Below, one piece after another: positions 1 through 10,375 of a stretch of DNA of 64,000 bases. The stretch comes from Beta vulgaris subsp. vulgaris (taxonomy: Eukaryota; Streptophyta; Magnoliopsida; Caryophyllales; Amaranthaceae). A program made the translations under genes and the position numbers. The notes beneath the pieces were generated by a model. The model did no database searches. It was not told the origin of the DNA and saw only the letters and a program-made list of their open reading frames with translations. Every line of letters starts with the position of its first letter. Position 1 is the first letter of the stretch. Location: contig NC_079206.1 in the NCBI RefSeq assembly GCF_026745355.1, forward strand, positions 36,525,642 through 36,589,641. Direction: 5' to 3'.

Positions 1-101
1 CCCTATATTATCAGGATCTGTGAAACAACAGGCAACATGGGAAAGAACATAGTTAGGAGCTATTCCAACTATCGTCATTTGGATGCCAACTAACATTTAT
101 T

Positions 102-386
102 TCAAAACATGTCATGACACTCTTTTACACTTGAAGATGCCTCTGTTTTAAAACCTACAATAGGGAGAATACTGGGAGCACAACCAACATCATGTTCAGC
201 ATTGCCATTATTAGGCTCTATAAAATAAGTTGAAGCCTCATAAAATTTTTCAAAATGCAAAATAGAAGCACAAGGACATAACTCAAAATTAGCAGGTGAT
301 GAGGATTTCTTGTTAACAGCGACAAGAGGAATGAAGCCTTGCAAAGTTGTCAAGTCCTCGGACTCCATGCATGAACAAGCAAACAT
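102..386 (-). CDS. Unidentified ORF or exon, 94 aa
   Basis: An open frame of 94 codons ends in TGA on the minus strand; a second in-frame Met lies at residue 7 (MESEDLTTLQGF). The product is serine-, cysteine- and proline-bearing, with no transmembrane segment, zinc knuckle or catalytic motif I can recognise. It lies just downstream of the broken HAM-like exons and on the same strand, so it could be a read-through exon, a fragment of an inserted element, or a real small gene. Codon use looks more natural than random AT-rich frames, which is the only reason to list it. Function is unknown. Confidence 0.25.
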   Translation of the reverse strand: MFACSCMESEDLTTLQGFIPLVAVNKKSSSPANFELCPCASILHFEKFYEASTYFIEPNNGNAEHDVGCAPSILPIVGFKTEASSSVKECHDMF

Positions 387-531
387 AAAATCTCAATTTT
401 CATAATGTAATTCAGTAAAAATTAATAACACAAAATCAAAGAAAGAGGTAAACATGAAAGATTGAGATGATACACAAATCAAGTACAGGGAACCTATCAA
501 CAATCCCCTGGTAATATTACACTCTCTTTAC

Positions 532-2441
532 CTTGATGACGCTATGCAACAGAGACCTTAATGCCTCTTGTCCTGAGTTGTAATTTGAGTATGAATCCAC
601 TGGGAGAAAGCTTGTCGTGATCTCAATAAAATAGAAATAAGTAAGTTCCAGTCTTCTAGGTCAAAAAAGAAGCTAATATTATGAAAATCATTCATAAGGA
701 GAGGCCAAGAAACCCTACTCACTTTATCCTCTACTTTTTCATCAACAACAGTCTCCACCGAACTAAGATCAAGTTGATCAAGCTTAACCCACTCATCAAG
801 TCTCCTGTTAACTAATAAAAATGACAAGAGACAACAATATAAGCAACCTTCATAGAAATGCAGCTATTGTGGTATATAAGATGCACCAATCACAGAAAGC
901 AATAATTTTAAAGTGTATTATAACTTTTTTCCTTAAATACACAAAAGAGGGAGTCTAACTTAGGGTTTGTTTGGCTTGGGGATATTATTAAGGGAAAAGA
1001 AAATCCCTAATTTCAATCCCACCTTTCCCCTCTTTCAGTATTTCAACTTCTGCTTGGGGTCTTTGACATCTCAACCCCTATTACAGCACTTAGCAGCAGC
1101 ACCACCTGCTTCTCACCCACCGCCAAATTCGTCACAGAAGGAGTACATGATAATTAGTTGCTTCAATTGTATTCATTCATATCTAGGAGCAATTATATAT
1201 TCATAATAGCATCATCATATTTTAATTGGTAAACCTAAACCATGCCCAACGTCTGGAATGAATGCAAGAGCCAACAGCATAAGGTAACGTAACCAAACCA
1301 AACTAACATTTACATTTCAACATAAACAAATGTCGTACAAAAGGTGTTACTTCTTCTACCCCTTCTGCAAATATACAGCTAACATCCTGCAAAAGGAATT
1401 ATAAAAGCATCACCCTCAACATAAGTTGACAACATATAGCCTCTAACAATCTAACATTCAATTCCTCCACAAATAAACCATCAACTTTCAAAATTCTAGT
1501 CTCGAACAACTAACATCAATTGCATCCATCTATTTCAACTAAAATGATGTGCAATTCAAACACCATAGAGTAAATCCTAGCTGCCGAAACTCGAATTTGT
1601 TGGATATATTAAGAATCACAAACCATTCTTAAATAGTTCAGATAAGAGCAAACCCTAAATTCAAAAAAAAAAAAAAGAGCAAGAGATGATACATTCAGTG
1701 TAGTGAACATAGTACTCGTAGTCATTAGGTCCACCTACGACATTTTACGGCGCTCAATGACCTTAACTGGATGATATTTGCAGTCTCTCCAACGACACAT
1801 GATGCGAGTACCGACCTCCAAAGGAAGTATTCCTCCCTTTATTCTATTACAATCAAATGATCAAGCGCATTGCTGAAGAAATTAATATTTTCAGAAACAA
1901 AAAAAAAACCTCAGCTGCATATTGTTAGATCCATCAAAGTGACACTAAATACAAATCAAATTAAACCTCTAGAAAATCATTAAAAAAAATCAACAATCAT
2001 AATCACAACTATTTAAGATATTCAGAATTTAATTTCAAAAAAACAACATTATCTTCTTCAGTTTTAGATCCTACTGACAACGAAATTAAAATCAAATTGA
2101 ACAAACAAACCTCAAAATCGATCAAGAGAGAATCCGAGGCCTGAAACAAAAATTCCGATCTAAATTTGAATAAATAAGAAAAAACGAACTGATATCGAAC
2201 AATTCGAGCAGAAAAAAAAACGAAGAGAGAGAAAGAGAATGAGAAAATAAAAAGAGTAAGATCTACTGAGAGAAGAAGAAAGAGCCTCGATTTCATTTTC
2301 CGACAGATTTTGAGCGTCGTCGTCCACCGCCGGTGAAAGTTTCGATCGAACATCGCCGGTGGATTGCGGATTATCGTCGACATCGTCGTGGATTAGGGTT
2401 TTGCCGCCCTGTGCATTTGACGGTGGATCTAAGGACCCCAT
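532..2441 (-). pseudogene. HAM1: 5' part of a MYST-family histone acetyltransferase (HAM1/HAM2-like), apparently broken
   Basis: HAM1/HAM2 acetylate histone H4 in plant nuclei; their N-terminal chromo-barrel domain is what is seen here. Exon 1 (about 2267-2441) begins MGSLDPPSN, an acidic low-complexity head typical of the family. Exon 2 (about 1693-1843) encodes LPLEVGTRIMCRWRDCKYHP and then VKVIERRKMS. One base is then missing, and a +1 frame resumes with GGPNDYEYYVHYTE. Exon 3 (723-811) encodes FNRRLDEWVKLDQLDL and VVDEKVEDK. The exon 2/3 intron has clean GT and AG ends and restores the Phe codon, and exon 3 is followed by a perfect GTGAGT donor. A possible 25-bp exon 4 (532-556) matches only the family's RHQ and holds an in-frame TAG. 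The exon 1/2 junction cannot be joined in frame with the GT/AG sites I see. The zinc-finger and acetyl-CoA-binding MYST domain are absent from the window. Frameshift plus stop argue for a pseudogene; a sequencing error at the frameshift is the main alternative. Confidence 0.72.
812..1692 (-). other. Intron 2 of the HAM-like gene
   Basis: About 880 bases of AT-rich sequence lie between the GTATCATC donor and the TTTTTATTAG acceptor. It holds short poly-A tracts and a Tourist-like left-end motif near 963-985 (GGGTTTGTTTGGCTTGGGG) without a convincing partner. No coding content is seen. Confidence 0.55.
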
Positions 2442-2542
2442 ATTTCTCTTGCTTCCAGCAGTTAAAACTTAAATCGTCGAAGCTTCTAATTGAATCGAGC
2501 GACCAGTTTTACTTTTTATCGGTTTAGACTTTGTGCCTTGAC

Positions 2543-2643
2543 ATCAAATGCTCCGGTTGGCTAATCAACACGAGCATTTGTGAATTTTTTTTATTAAAAT
2601 TTTCACAAATGCTCGGGTTGATTAGACCACCAAAGCATTTGAT
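2543..2643. mobile_element. Short foldback (MITE-like) element
   Basis: A 101-bp near-perfect inverted repeat starts ATCAAATGCTCCGG and ends CCAAAGCATTTGAT. The arms are about 45 bases with a short A/T loop around 2587-2599. The inner arms pair CGAGCATTTGTGAA with TTCACAAATGCTCG. No clear target-site duplication is seen, so the superfamily is undetermined. It sits between the HAM-like exon 1 promoter side and the copia fragment. Confidence 0.6.
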
Positions 2644-2666
2644 AAGTAGCAAAAGCAGTTTTTTCC

Positions 2667-3308
2667 ACTAGTGAAGGAACCGGAAAGTTGTTCGATATTG
2701 AATGTCGTGAAATCTTTTGTTTCAAGCAGGGCAGTGACCTTTGCCATCCATTTTTCATCCTGAGGAAGACTTCATAGAACTTTTCGTACTTGTTCCTCCG
2801 GAGTGATAATCTTTCCTAGAGATTCAAGTTCATTAATGATGTTGGAGAACCTTGTGAGCATCTCTTGAATAGACTCCTTAGGCTTCATTTGAAATAGCTC
2901 ATATTTGTGCATGAGCATGTCAATCTTTGATCTCTTGACTTCGTTTGTTCCTTCGTAAGTAACTTGAAGAAGTTCCCACATTTGTTTGGCTGATTTGCAT
3001 CCCATTATTCGATTGTGTTCATGGGGACCAAGACCACAGTGGAGAATCTTTTTGGCCAAGTTATTCATCTCCATCGTGTCGAAGTCATCTTTATCATATT
3101 TGGAGAGTGGCTTGGGGATTTCTTCACCTTTTTCATTTTTCTCTGTGACTTCAGAGTCACCAATCTCTATTACTCTCCAAACTTGATAATTTTCGGCCTT
3201 GATAAATATTTCCATACGATTCTTCCAGTATGGATAATACTTGCCATTAAACATTGGTGGACGCTGAGTGGAGTAACCTTCTTCCAATCTTTCTCCTGAT
3301 GTGTTCAT
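2667..3308 (-). pseudogene. Ty1/copia gag polyprotein fragment
   Basis: The frame reads MNTSGERLEEGYSTQRPPMF and continues with YYPYWKNRMEIFI, then a UBN2-type gag core (AKQMWELLQVTYEGTNEVKR; QMKPKESIQEMLTRFSNIIN), as in plant copia gag proteins that package the retroelement RNA. After EEQVRKVL there is a TGA at about 2772-2774, where relatives have an Arg codon. Homology continues past it (SLPQDEKWMAKVTALLETKD) to about 2667, so this is a nonsense mutation, probably CGA to TGA. The nucleocapsid zinc knuckle, protease, integrase and RT are missing. The gag follows its own PBS and LTR at the right. Confidence 0.85.
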
Positions 3309-3357
3309 CGTTTCCGGGAACTAGCTCCTCAGTGTTAACTGATTTTGGAGGAACTAG

Positions 3358-3369
3358 GCTCTAATACCA
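3358..3369 (-). promoter_or_regulatory. Primer binding site, initiator tRNA-Met type
   Basis: On the minus strand it reads TGGTATTAGAGC, one mismatch from the plant LTR-element PBS TGGTATCAGAGC. It lies two bases inside the LTR end at 3372 and just upstream of the copia gag, fixing the element's orientation. Confidence 0.75.
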
Positions 3370-3371
3370 AT

Positions 3372-4455
3372 TGTTAGTCTTGGACGAACACTTAAGCAAC
3401 TACAAGAGGGGGGGTGAATTGTAGTTGGAGAGATTTTCAAACTTTTTGCGAAAATAAAAGAATGATTAAATGAGAAAGAAATAATTCCATGAAATAAGAA
3501 AGAACTTGGAACACGAGATTTTTACAAGGAAAACTTCCTAGGCCCAATAGGAAGAAAAACCTTGACCACGAGGGATTTTGACTCAATTCTCTTTAATAAC
3601 TTTTAGGCCAAAAGACTCTCTTTTGTACAACCTAAACTCGGACCAACTCTGTTCCTCTAGGAACTGGTTCCCTGTCAGCCTGTTCCCCCTGAACAGTTGA
3701 CTTCTCCTGTGACTTCACTCGAAGTCTTTTCTCTTTCCCTCTTCTCTTTCTCTTTCTCTTCTTCTCTCAAAAATGATTACAGACTTAGGTTCACTTAACC
3801 CAATCTATAATACATCAATTTCTAAGAAGCAGAAAACCGAATATACTTTCACTAAGAATATTACTTAAAATTTTGAAAGTATATCTAATAAGATCATTAC
3901 AAAACTCTATTTGTAGGGACCTTTCTTATCGCGTTCTTCTCCACGATCTTCTCCAGGATCTTCTCCATGATCGCACGTAGCTTCAGCCACTTCTCCACAA
4001 TATGTCCTTTATGTTATTTCCGTTGGCAGTAGGGCTTCCTTAAACTCGGCCACTTCTCCACGTTCACACGCCTTATAAATAGATTAGTTGTTGTGGTTCC
4101 TAACATGTAGGAACTACCTCAACGATCTATTTTAAGCGCTTGCTTAGGTTAGTGTTTGGCAGCTCCTAGATTGTAGGAAAACCAAAAATGCTGCACACAC
4201 TAACTAAACAAAATATTATGGAAACTTAATATATTAAATTTGTTACCTCCATAATATTAACTGAATATATCACAAATAAGGTATAAACAACTTAATCTTG
4301 ATTAAACTCCTAATCAATTCTTCATAAGTTATTTAACATGTTATTCGTGAAATCTAAAGATAAATAAACTAATTAAAACTAAAAGAATAAATCTAACAAA
4401 AAAAATAAACAAAACAGGAAAAACAAATCTAAAACATATGAAATTACTTCTAACA
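3372..4455 (-). mobile_element. 5' LTR of the truncated copia element
   Basis: The PBS-side end is TGTTAG on the plus strand (CTAACA in element sense), the expected TG...CA terminus. The outer end is uncertain: CTAACA-like matches occur at 4105 and 4455, giving an LTR of about 0.73 or 1.08 kb. The region is non-coding, with a pyrimidine-rich tract at 3720-3765. The matching 3' LTR is not in the window, so the element is truncated. Confidence 0.5.
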
Positions 4456-4506
4456 CAATAAACTAAAAACCGGACTTAATAAACTGAAATCACGTAAGCT
4501 TTAATT

Positions 4507-4722
4507 TTATGTCATTATCATAGTGAAATAACATTTTTTAATGAGAAAAAGGCTCAGAAATCGGGTTGGCCAGATCAGGTTCGGGTTGATCGACCTGATC
4601 TGCCACAAATCGGATTCAGGTTTTAATATGTAACCCGTTTGGACAAACAGATCAGATTTAGGTTTAAGGGTTACCAACCCGTTTATAGTCAACCCGAACC
4701 CGAACCTCACCTGACCTGATCT
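4507..4722. repeat. Degenerate low-complexity GGTCAGGTTCGGGT-type repeat
   Basis: Short CAGATC/GGTTCGGGT/CCTGATC words recur in both orientations. Similar degenerate sequence occurs near 56.5-56.8 kb and 62.7-62.9 kb. It directly abuts the truncated gag fragment, so it may be at or near the break point. No coding content is supported. Confidence 0.4.
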
Positions 4723-4723
4723 G

Positions 4724-5250
4724 TTAATCAGGCCTAACAGCAGCCATGAGGGCTTGATGATCCTTCATGGAAACTAAAACTCTATTAGGACAATCCCTTT
4801 GCAAGTAACCGAAACCCCTACACTTGAAACACATCTTCTCCTTCATAGTTTGTTGCCCTTGTGTCAAAGTTGGAGCCTTTTTTGTGCCTTGACTGCTGAA
4901 GTTAGATAAAACAACATCCTCGCTATTAGGCTTAGATGCAAAATCCCTTACCTTTGATCCTTCAACCCTTGGCGCCATTATACCACTTCCTTCCTTAGAC
5001 TTTGGTTCTTGCTGCCTTTCAACCTTCTTGGCCAACAAAAACAAATCATCAAACGTGTCATATGGATGGAGTTCCACCAAATCAGCAATCTTCTTCTTGA
5101 GAACAATGAGGAACTTGGCGGATTTTTACTCATATTCATCCTTGCAATCACACGCAAGCCACAGCCTTACAAACTCGAAAATATAGGTCTCGACACTCAA
5201 CTGATTTTGCTGCAAAGAATTCAACTTTGATGTCCTCATCTCTCCTCCCT
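4724..5250 (-). pseudogene. Retrotransposon gag fragment with altered zinc knuckle
   Basis: The frame KFLIVLKKKIADLVELHPYD (crossing 5080) continues into TFDDLFLLAKKVERQQEP, the end of a Retrotrans_gag domain. A basic linker and the zinc knuckle CFKCRGFGYLQRDC follow. The knuckle has the C-x2-C-x4-?-x4-C spacing, but the usual His is Tyr. Upstream frames are broken by shifts and stops, and the gene is cut at about 4724. It belongs with the PBS at 5449-5461 and the LTR at 5464-6131. Confidence 0.7.
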
Positions 5251-5448
5251 CCATTAAGACAACGAAGCCCCGGAAGGGATGCTATTTAAAATCGTGACTT
5301 CACGAGTTAAATCACGTAGTTGTTCACTAAGGAAAGCTAATTGGTCAGCAAACACGGCCTCATTGGACTTTTTTTCCCGTCATGATGAAAAAAATAAAAA
5401 TTCGTACTTACTTCCCCATGATTGTAAATTTTGAGAAAAAAAATTCTA

Positions 5449-5461
5449 GCTCTTGATACCA
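5449..5461 (-). promoter_or_regulatory. Primer binding site of the 5.5-kb LTR element
   Basis: The minus strand reads TGGTATCAAGAGC, a tRNA-Met-like PBS with one extra A. It lies two bases from the LTR terminus at 5464. Confidence 0.6.
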
Positions 5462-5463
5462 AA

Positions 5464-6131
5464 TGATGTGATTGCGGAAGCTTTAAAACAAGAACAATAT
5501 AAAGAAAACTTAAAGATTAAAACTTTGTAACAAAATGCTATAAAGATTCGAACTCGGTAACCAATATGTTATAAAGATCCAAAGATTGGATCTTTATAAG
5601 GATAGACTCTATATGTTCCCTCGATAACTAGAGGATCTCTACCTAACCTCGATTAGAAGATGCACACAAACCACGATTTATGTGTTCTTCGTATGACAAC
5701 CAAAATTAATGCATAAACACTTGACGTTCTTTAAGAAAAAACAACCAACTGAATTTTATTAATGTTGCTCGTGCAATATAAATACACGCCTAGCATCACA
5801 AGTCCTAGCACACTCTAAATTCCTAACATACACTAACAACTAATAAGATAAATAACAACTAAGAAGACAAATAACAAGACTCTTAGCTAACCGTAACTTA
5901 AGCATATACACGGCAAAGATAAGAATCCACACCTAGGATAAGTATTAACAAATTGTATCTCACTTAGACTCCTAATAAGACTCTATGATAGAGAAAATTA
6001 GACTCCTAAACACCTAAAATAAAGAATTATAAAGCAATTAAAATACATAGTCTCCTAACAGAACTAGGACACTACATAAAGAATCCTAACAGAACTAAGA
6101 TTGTGTATTTAGATGCTCCTCACAAGCATCA
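5464..6131 (-). mobile_element. LTR (668 bp) with TGATG...CATCA ends
   Basis: The termini are TGATG on one side and CATCA on the other, a 5-bp inverted repeat, with the PBS immediately inside the left end. It is non-coding. The outer (right) end abuts the Athila-type polyprotein in mid-frame, directly after a DPLKAVF-like stretch, showing that this element inserted into the older Athila copy. Only this LTR and a gag piece remain. Confidence 0.65.
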
Positions 6132-6826
6132 ATTAAAATACCGCCTTCAAGGGATCTCCATAGAGAGTTTGGGGCATGTTATCATGGCAAATCATACCAA
6201 CCACATCAATACTATAGCGTTTTTCCTCTAGCATAGGACTTTTCAAAGCGGTGCTCAAATTAACAGTGACTTCATCATCTCCTACAGATAGTGTAAGCTT
6301 ATCTGGCCTTTTTTACATTAATTACTACACTTGCAGTATGAAGGAATGACCTACCCAAAATAATTTGAATTTGCGTATCATCCTCCATGTCAAGCACAAC
6401 AAAATCAACGGGAATAAAAAAATTACCTACCCTAACAGGTACGTCCTCTAGAATACCTAGGAGTATTTAACAGAACGATTAGCCATTTACAGAGGAATAT
6501 TGGTAACTTTCATACTTCCCATATTTAATTTTGAGGAAATAGACAATGGCATAACACTCGCACTAGCACATAAAATCACACAATGGTTTATCAATGAAAA
6601 GTCTACCAATGTGACAAGGGATAGAGAAACTACCAGGATCTTTTAATTTTGGTGGGGACTTATTTTGTGAAAAGTCACTACATTCCTTAGTAAATGCAAC
6701 TGTCTCCACCTCATTAAAAGCCCTTTTTCTAGTCAAGATATCTTTTATGAATTTTTCATAAGCAGGCACTTGAGTAATTAATTCTATGAAAGGGACAGTT
6801 ACCTGAAGATTCTTGACGACTTCCAA
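6132..6826 (-). pseudogene. Athila-type Ty3/gypsy gag-pol fragment (protease-proximal)
   Basis: Recognisable blocks in element order are LQVTVPFIELITQVPAYEKF, FTKECSDFSQNKSPPKLKDP and GSFSIPCHIGRLFIDKPLCD. These match the region ahead of and into the aspartic protease of Athila/Tat elements. The following LGAS-type active site is interrupted, and a later piece near 6132-6170 reads GDPLKAVF. Several frameshifts separate the blocks. RT, RNase H and integrase are lost, replaced on the left by the inserted LTR element. Confidence 0.75.
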
Positions 6827-6864
6827 AAACTTACCAAATTATTCTCCAACTTGCTTTTTAGTTA

Positions 6865-8339
6865 ATGATTTGGAAAAGGAAGTTTGATAGGAGGAACCTC
6901 AATAGCGGGCTTTTTGGCTTCATTTGTCTCTTCATGTTCAGTTGCTTGCTTAGAGTTCTCCTTGTCAGTTTCAGATTCATCTGGACCCGTTCCCCATCAT
7001 TTCTCACACTCACAATATCATCAGTATGCATGGGCGGTCCATTATAATGAGAACCACTGCGGAGAATGGTGGCGTTTGCCGAGTCTGTTGGCTGAACAGA
7101 TTGTACTCGAAGAGCACCTTGTTGTCAAGTAGAGTTCAAAGTAGCCAATTGGTTCTCCAACATCTTATTGTGAGCTAAAATGAACCCAATATATGCCTTA
7201 TCACTTTGTCTGTCTTTTTGCATCTGCAACATCATATTTCTCATCTCAACCATCATGGGATCGGCAAGAGGTGCTTGTTGAGATGGATTGAAAGGTGGTC
7301 TAGAGAAACCATGAGGATCTTGCGAAGGTTGTTGGTAGTACCTTTGGTTCAATTGTTGTGCCTGTGGTTGTGGTGCAGGAGGATTTAGCACGTTAGTGCT
7401 CTTGTACGACAGATTCGGGTGATTTCTCAATCCTGGATTGTATGTGTTGGAGTATGGGTTGTTCTGTCGATATGATTGGAAGGCATTAACTTGTTCGAGC
7501 GAACTCTGACACTCCTGTGACCAATATCCCACTATACCATAATTTTCACACAAGATCTTAGATGTATTACTTAAAGCAGCAACGTGGGAGAGGAGAGTTG
7601 CATATTATCGAGCTTATATTGATGGCATCCATCTGTGCAGCCAATAGGGATATAGAATCAATCTCATGCTTGCCTCTCTTGTTAGCAAGTCCTTTAGGGT
7701 TGCCATATTGAGAGTTATGGATAGCCATCTCCTCGATCAAGTCATGTGCGACATCAATTTCTAGTTTCATGAATATCCTGTTTACTGCAGAGTCAAGAAT
7801 AAGTCTCGAGTTGTTCCGCAAATATTGTAAAATCCCTGAACTAGGAACCATTTTTGTAGACCATGATGGGGACATTATCTCTGGCAGTCCTTGAATCTTT
7901 CCCAAGCCTCATGTAAAGATTCGTCGTTACCTTGGGTGAAATTTGCAATCAGCCTACGCAATCTAACAATCTTCTCTGGAGGGTAGTACTTCCTGTAGAA
8001 AGCTAAAGCTAAGGTATTCCAGTCTGTGATTCCAAGAGTGATGCGATTAATCCCATTGTAGCACATCTTTGCCTTATCTTGAAGTGAAAATGGGAAAAGA
8101 ATCTCCCAAATTTGATCTTGTGTTACTCCCTGTTGCTTAATAGTAGAACAATATTGGCAGAAGTCCTAATAATGTAGATTAGGGTCTTCATTAGGTCTAC
8201 CATCAAATTGTTTCCTTTCGATCATGCTCCGCAATGCAGGTATGATCTCAAAATTAACAGCTTCAATTTCGAGAATTTTATTACTCTTAGGATGTTCAGC
8301 CAAGGAGGGCTGGGAAAAGTCAGTAAGTCTCCGAGCCAT
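6865..8339 (-). pseudogene. Athila-type gag, frameshifted
   Basis: The start MARRLTDFSQPSLAEHPKSN (from 8339) leads through QFDGRPNEDPNLH, a stop, then IWEILFPFSLQDKAKM. The strongly conserved gag core follows: DWNTLALAFYRKYYPPEKIV and LRRLIANFTQGNDESLHEAW (7875-8066). Frame changes lead to HDLIEEMAIHNSQYG, then a Q/N/P-rich segment with a degraded knuckle CENYGIVGYWSQEC (7125-7553). The core motifs are those of Athila/Tat gag. At least three frame disruptions make it a pseudogene. It reads away from the PBS at 8636-8653. Confidence 0.8.
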
Positions 8340-8635
8340 CTCTAATTATGTTGGAGTATTAGAAATAGTAATTCTAGAATCAGAATTAGAATCAGAATCC
8401 AAGGGTTTATCTCGCCCTGAATAATCTCGCCACTGTCCGAAGAAGTTCTTCTATTTATGAAAGGATCTTTCAATTTCAGGATCAAATGGGAAGCCACCCG
8501 AACTCAAGCTTCTACGCATAGATGAACTAAAGAACAAACAATTAAGAGATTTGTCCCAAAGAACAAGTGTTCTCTGAGAAGAAAATATATAATCTAGACA
8601 CTAAAACAGTTAAAGAAAATGGAATAAAACAGTCA

Positions 8636-8653
8636 TCCCCTACAACGACGCCA
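8636..8653 (-). promoter_or_regulatory. Athila primer binding site (tRNA-Asp type)
   Basis: The minus strand reads TGGCGTCGTTGTAGGGGA, close to the TGGCGCCGTTGCCGGGGA PBS typical of Athila elements. It lies five bases from the LTR end at 8659 and agrees with the gag assignment. Confidence 0.75.
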
Positions 8654-9117
8654 AATTTTGACAGGCTAAAGTAATATCACCTAATCAAAAGTAATCCTAA
8701 AGTCCTCTAACAAATAGTAGTCAGGAAGTAGGGTCGAATCCACAGGAAAAACAATGTTCTTTTCCTAATTGTCGTTAAATTAAATTATAGGGAACGAGTG
8801 TTTGTTTGTAATTATACTAAACTAGACAATAACTATATCAAGAATATCAATAATAAAGAATTCTAGGGCATAGGTTCAATAATGAACAATATTTCAGGAT
8901 GAAACACAACAATCAATAATGAATAATGCAATTTAAAAGGTTATTTGCTCCTTCGAGTCGAAATGAACCATAGAATGATATTAACAGGCTCTTGCAATTT
9001 ATTAATACCAACTCTATACTAGGAGAATAATTGCTTATTGTTACGGTGATATTGGTGCAGTTTTACACATACGCAGCAATATATCACGTAAAAAGAAAAA
9101 TAAAAATATAAAATAAC

Positions 9118-9312
9118 CATATTGTTGCGGTTTCGACCGAAAACCGCAGCAATATGGTTTAAACGAAAAATTTTAAATTCTTTTTGACTATTTGACCAAA
9201 CATATTGCTGCGGTTTCTGAACAAAACCGCAGCAATATATAAAGATAATATAAAAAAATATTATTTGAACCTATTGCTGCGGTTCTTACAAAAAACCGCA
9301 GCAATAGGCTTT
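9118..9312. repeat. Left subterminal palindrome array
   Basis: There are three hairpin units of about 40 bases, each ATTG(C/T)TGCGGTT, a short loop, then AACCGCAGCAAT, near 9119-9160, 9201-9240 and 9270-9308. The loops differ while the stems are conserved, so the stems appear to be the maintained part. Confidence 0.75.
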
Positions 9313-9377
9313 TAAAATTAATTATAAAAAGATTCATGTAGGATTTTTTTTATTAAGTTAGGATTTCACTCTTCCTC

Positions 9378-9806
9378 CTACCCAATATCACGCCTCTCCA
9401 TCTTCTCTCTCCTCTTACCAAATATCACACCTCTCTTACCGAGCATCTTCTCTCTCTCCTCTTCCAGTATCACGCCTCTCCATCTTCTCTCTTCCTCTCT
9501 CTCCTCTTGATTCCTCTCTCTTCCTCTCTCTTTTTCCTCCTCGTTTTCGCTCAGCAGTATCACGCCTCTCGTTTTCCTTCTCTCTCTCCTCTCGTTCTCG
9601 CTCACAGTTTGCCGAAAAAAACCGACGTCCGCAAACCCTCCATAAGTTACGATTTCTCCGTCGTTCGTCTCGAGTCTATCGCCGGCATCGTTAGTCCGCA
9701 CCAGATCGTTCGTCGTCGTTCGTCTCTCCACCGCCAGCGTTCGTCTCCACCATCGGCCGTCGTTCGAATCATTCCTCTCGTGATTTCTCCGTCGTTCAAG
9801 ATCTAG
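9378..9806 (+). other. CT-rich leader-like insert inside the TIR element
   Basis: CT-rich tracts with repeats of ATCACGCCTCTCCATCTTCT are followed by a short plus-strand open frame (9507-9806, 99 codons) rich in Ser, Pro and Arg, and then a T-rich segment repeating GTTCAAGATCTAATTTTG. It looks like the 5' UTR, first exon and leader intron of a host gene captured by the element. I cannot identify the source. The open frame is probably not a protein gene. Confidence 0.35.
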
Positions 9807-10174
9807 TGATATTTTTGGTTTCTTCTTTAATTTTTAATTTTTTTTGTTAATTCTCTGTATTTTCGTTCAAGATCTAATTTTGTATTTTGGTTCGAGATCT
9901 AATTTTGTATTTTAGTTCAAGATCTTTGTATATCTATTTTTTTCCTTTTAGTTTTTAAATTTTTCCGTATTAATCTGTTTTCATTTTTAATACATTTTGT
10001 AAGTAGGGTTTGTAAAATTATTATTTTTGTTAAATGAATGGCAGTTTAGATTAATTAATTTTGTATTGTTATTGTATTACAATAGTCTTCTTTGATTTAA
10101 AAATGTTTATAGTATAAGTGTATTATAACTATCAAAAATTTACCCTTGAGTACAGAAAAAAAAATTTACCTACC

Positions 10175-10375
10175 TTGTATATTGCTGCGGTTTTGAGAAA
10201 AAACCGCAGCAATATACCTGTATTTTAATATTAAAAAAATGCCTATTGCTGCGTTTTTCCTAGAAACCGCAACAATATGTTCAAATATTGCTGCGGTTTA
10301 AAACTAAAGCAATATAATAATTACCTATTGCTGCCCCTTATTTGCTGCGCGGCCAAAACCGCTGCAATAGGGCAC
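10175..10375. repeat. Right subterminal palindrome array
   Basis: Further ATTGCTGCGG / CCGCAGCAAT hairpins lie near 10178-10215, 10243-10278 and 10284-10312. A diverged last unit sits at 10325-10372 (TTGCTGCGCGG, then CCGCTGCAA). It mirrors the left array. Confidence 0.7.

Noticed and set aside
9118..10375. Possible CRISPR-like repeat-spacer array
   Set aside because: The repeats are short hairpins with loops of a few bases, and the sequence is a plant transposon; there are no spacers of uniform length.
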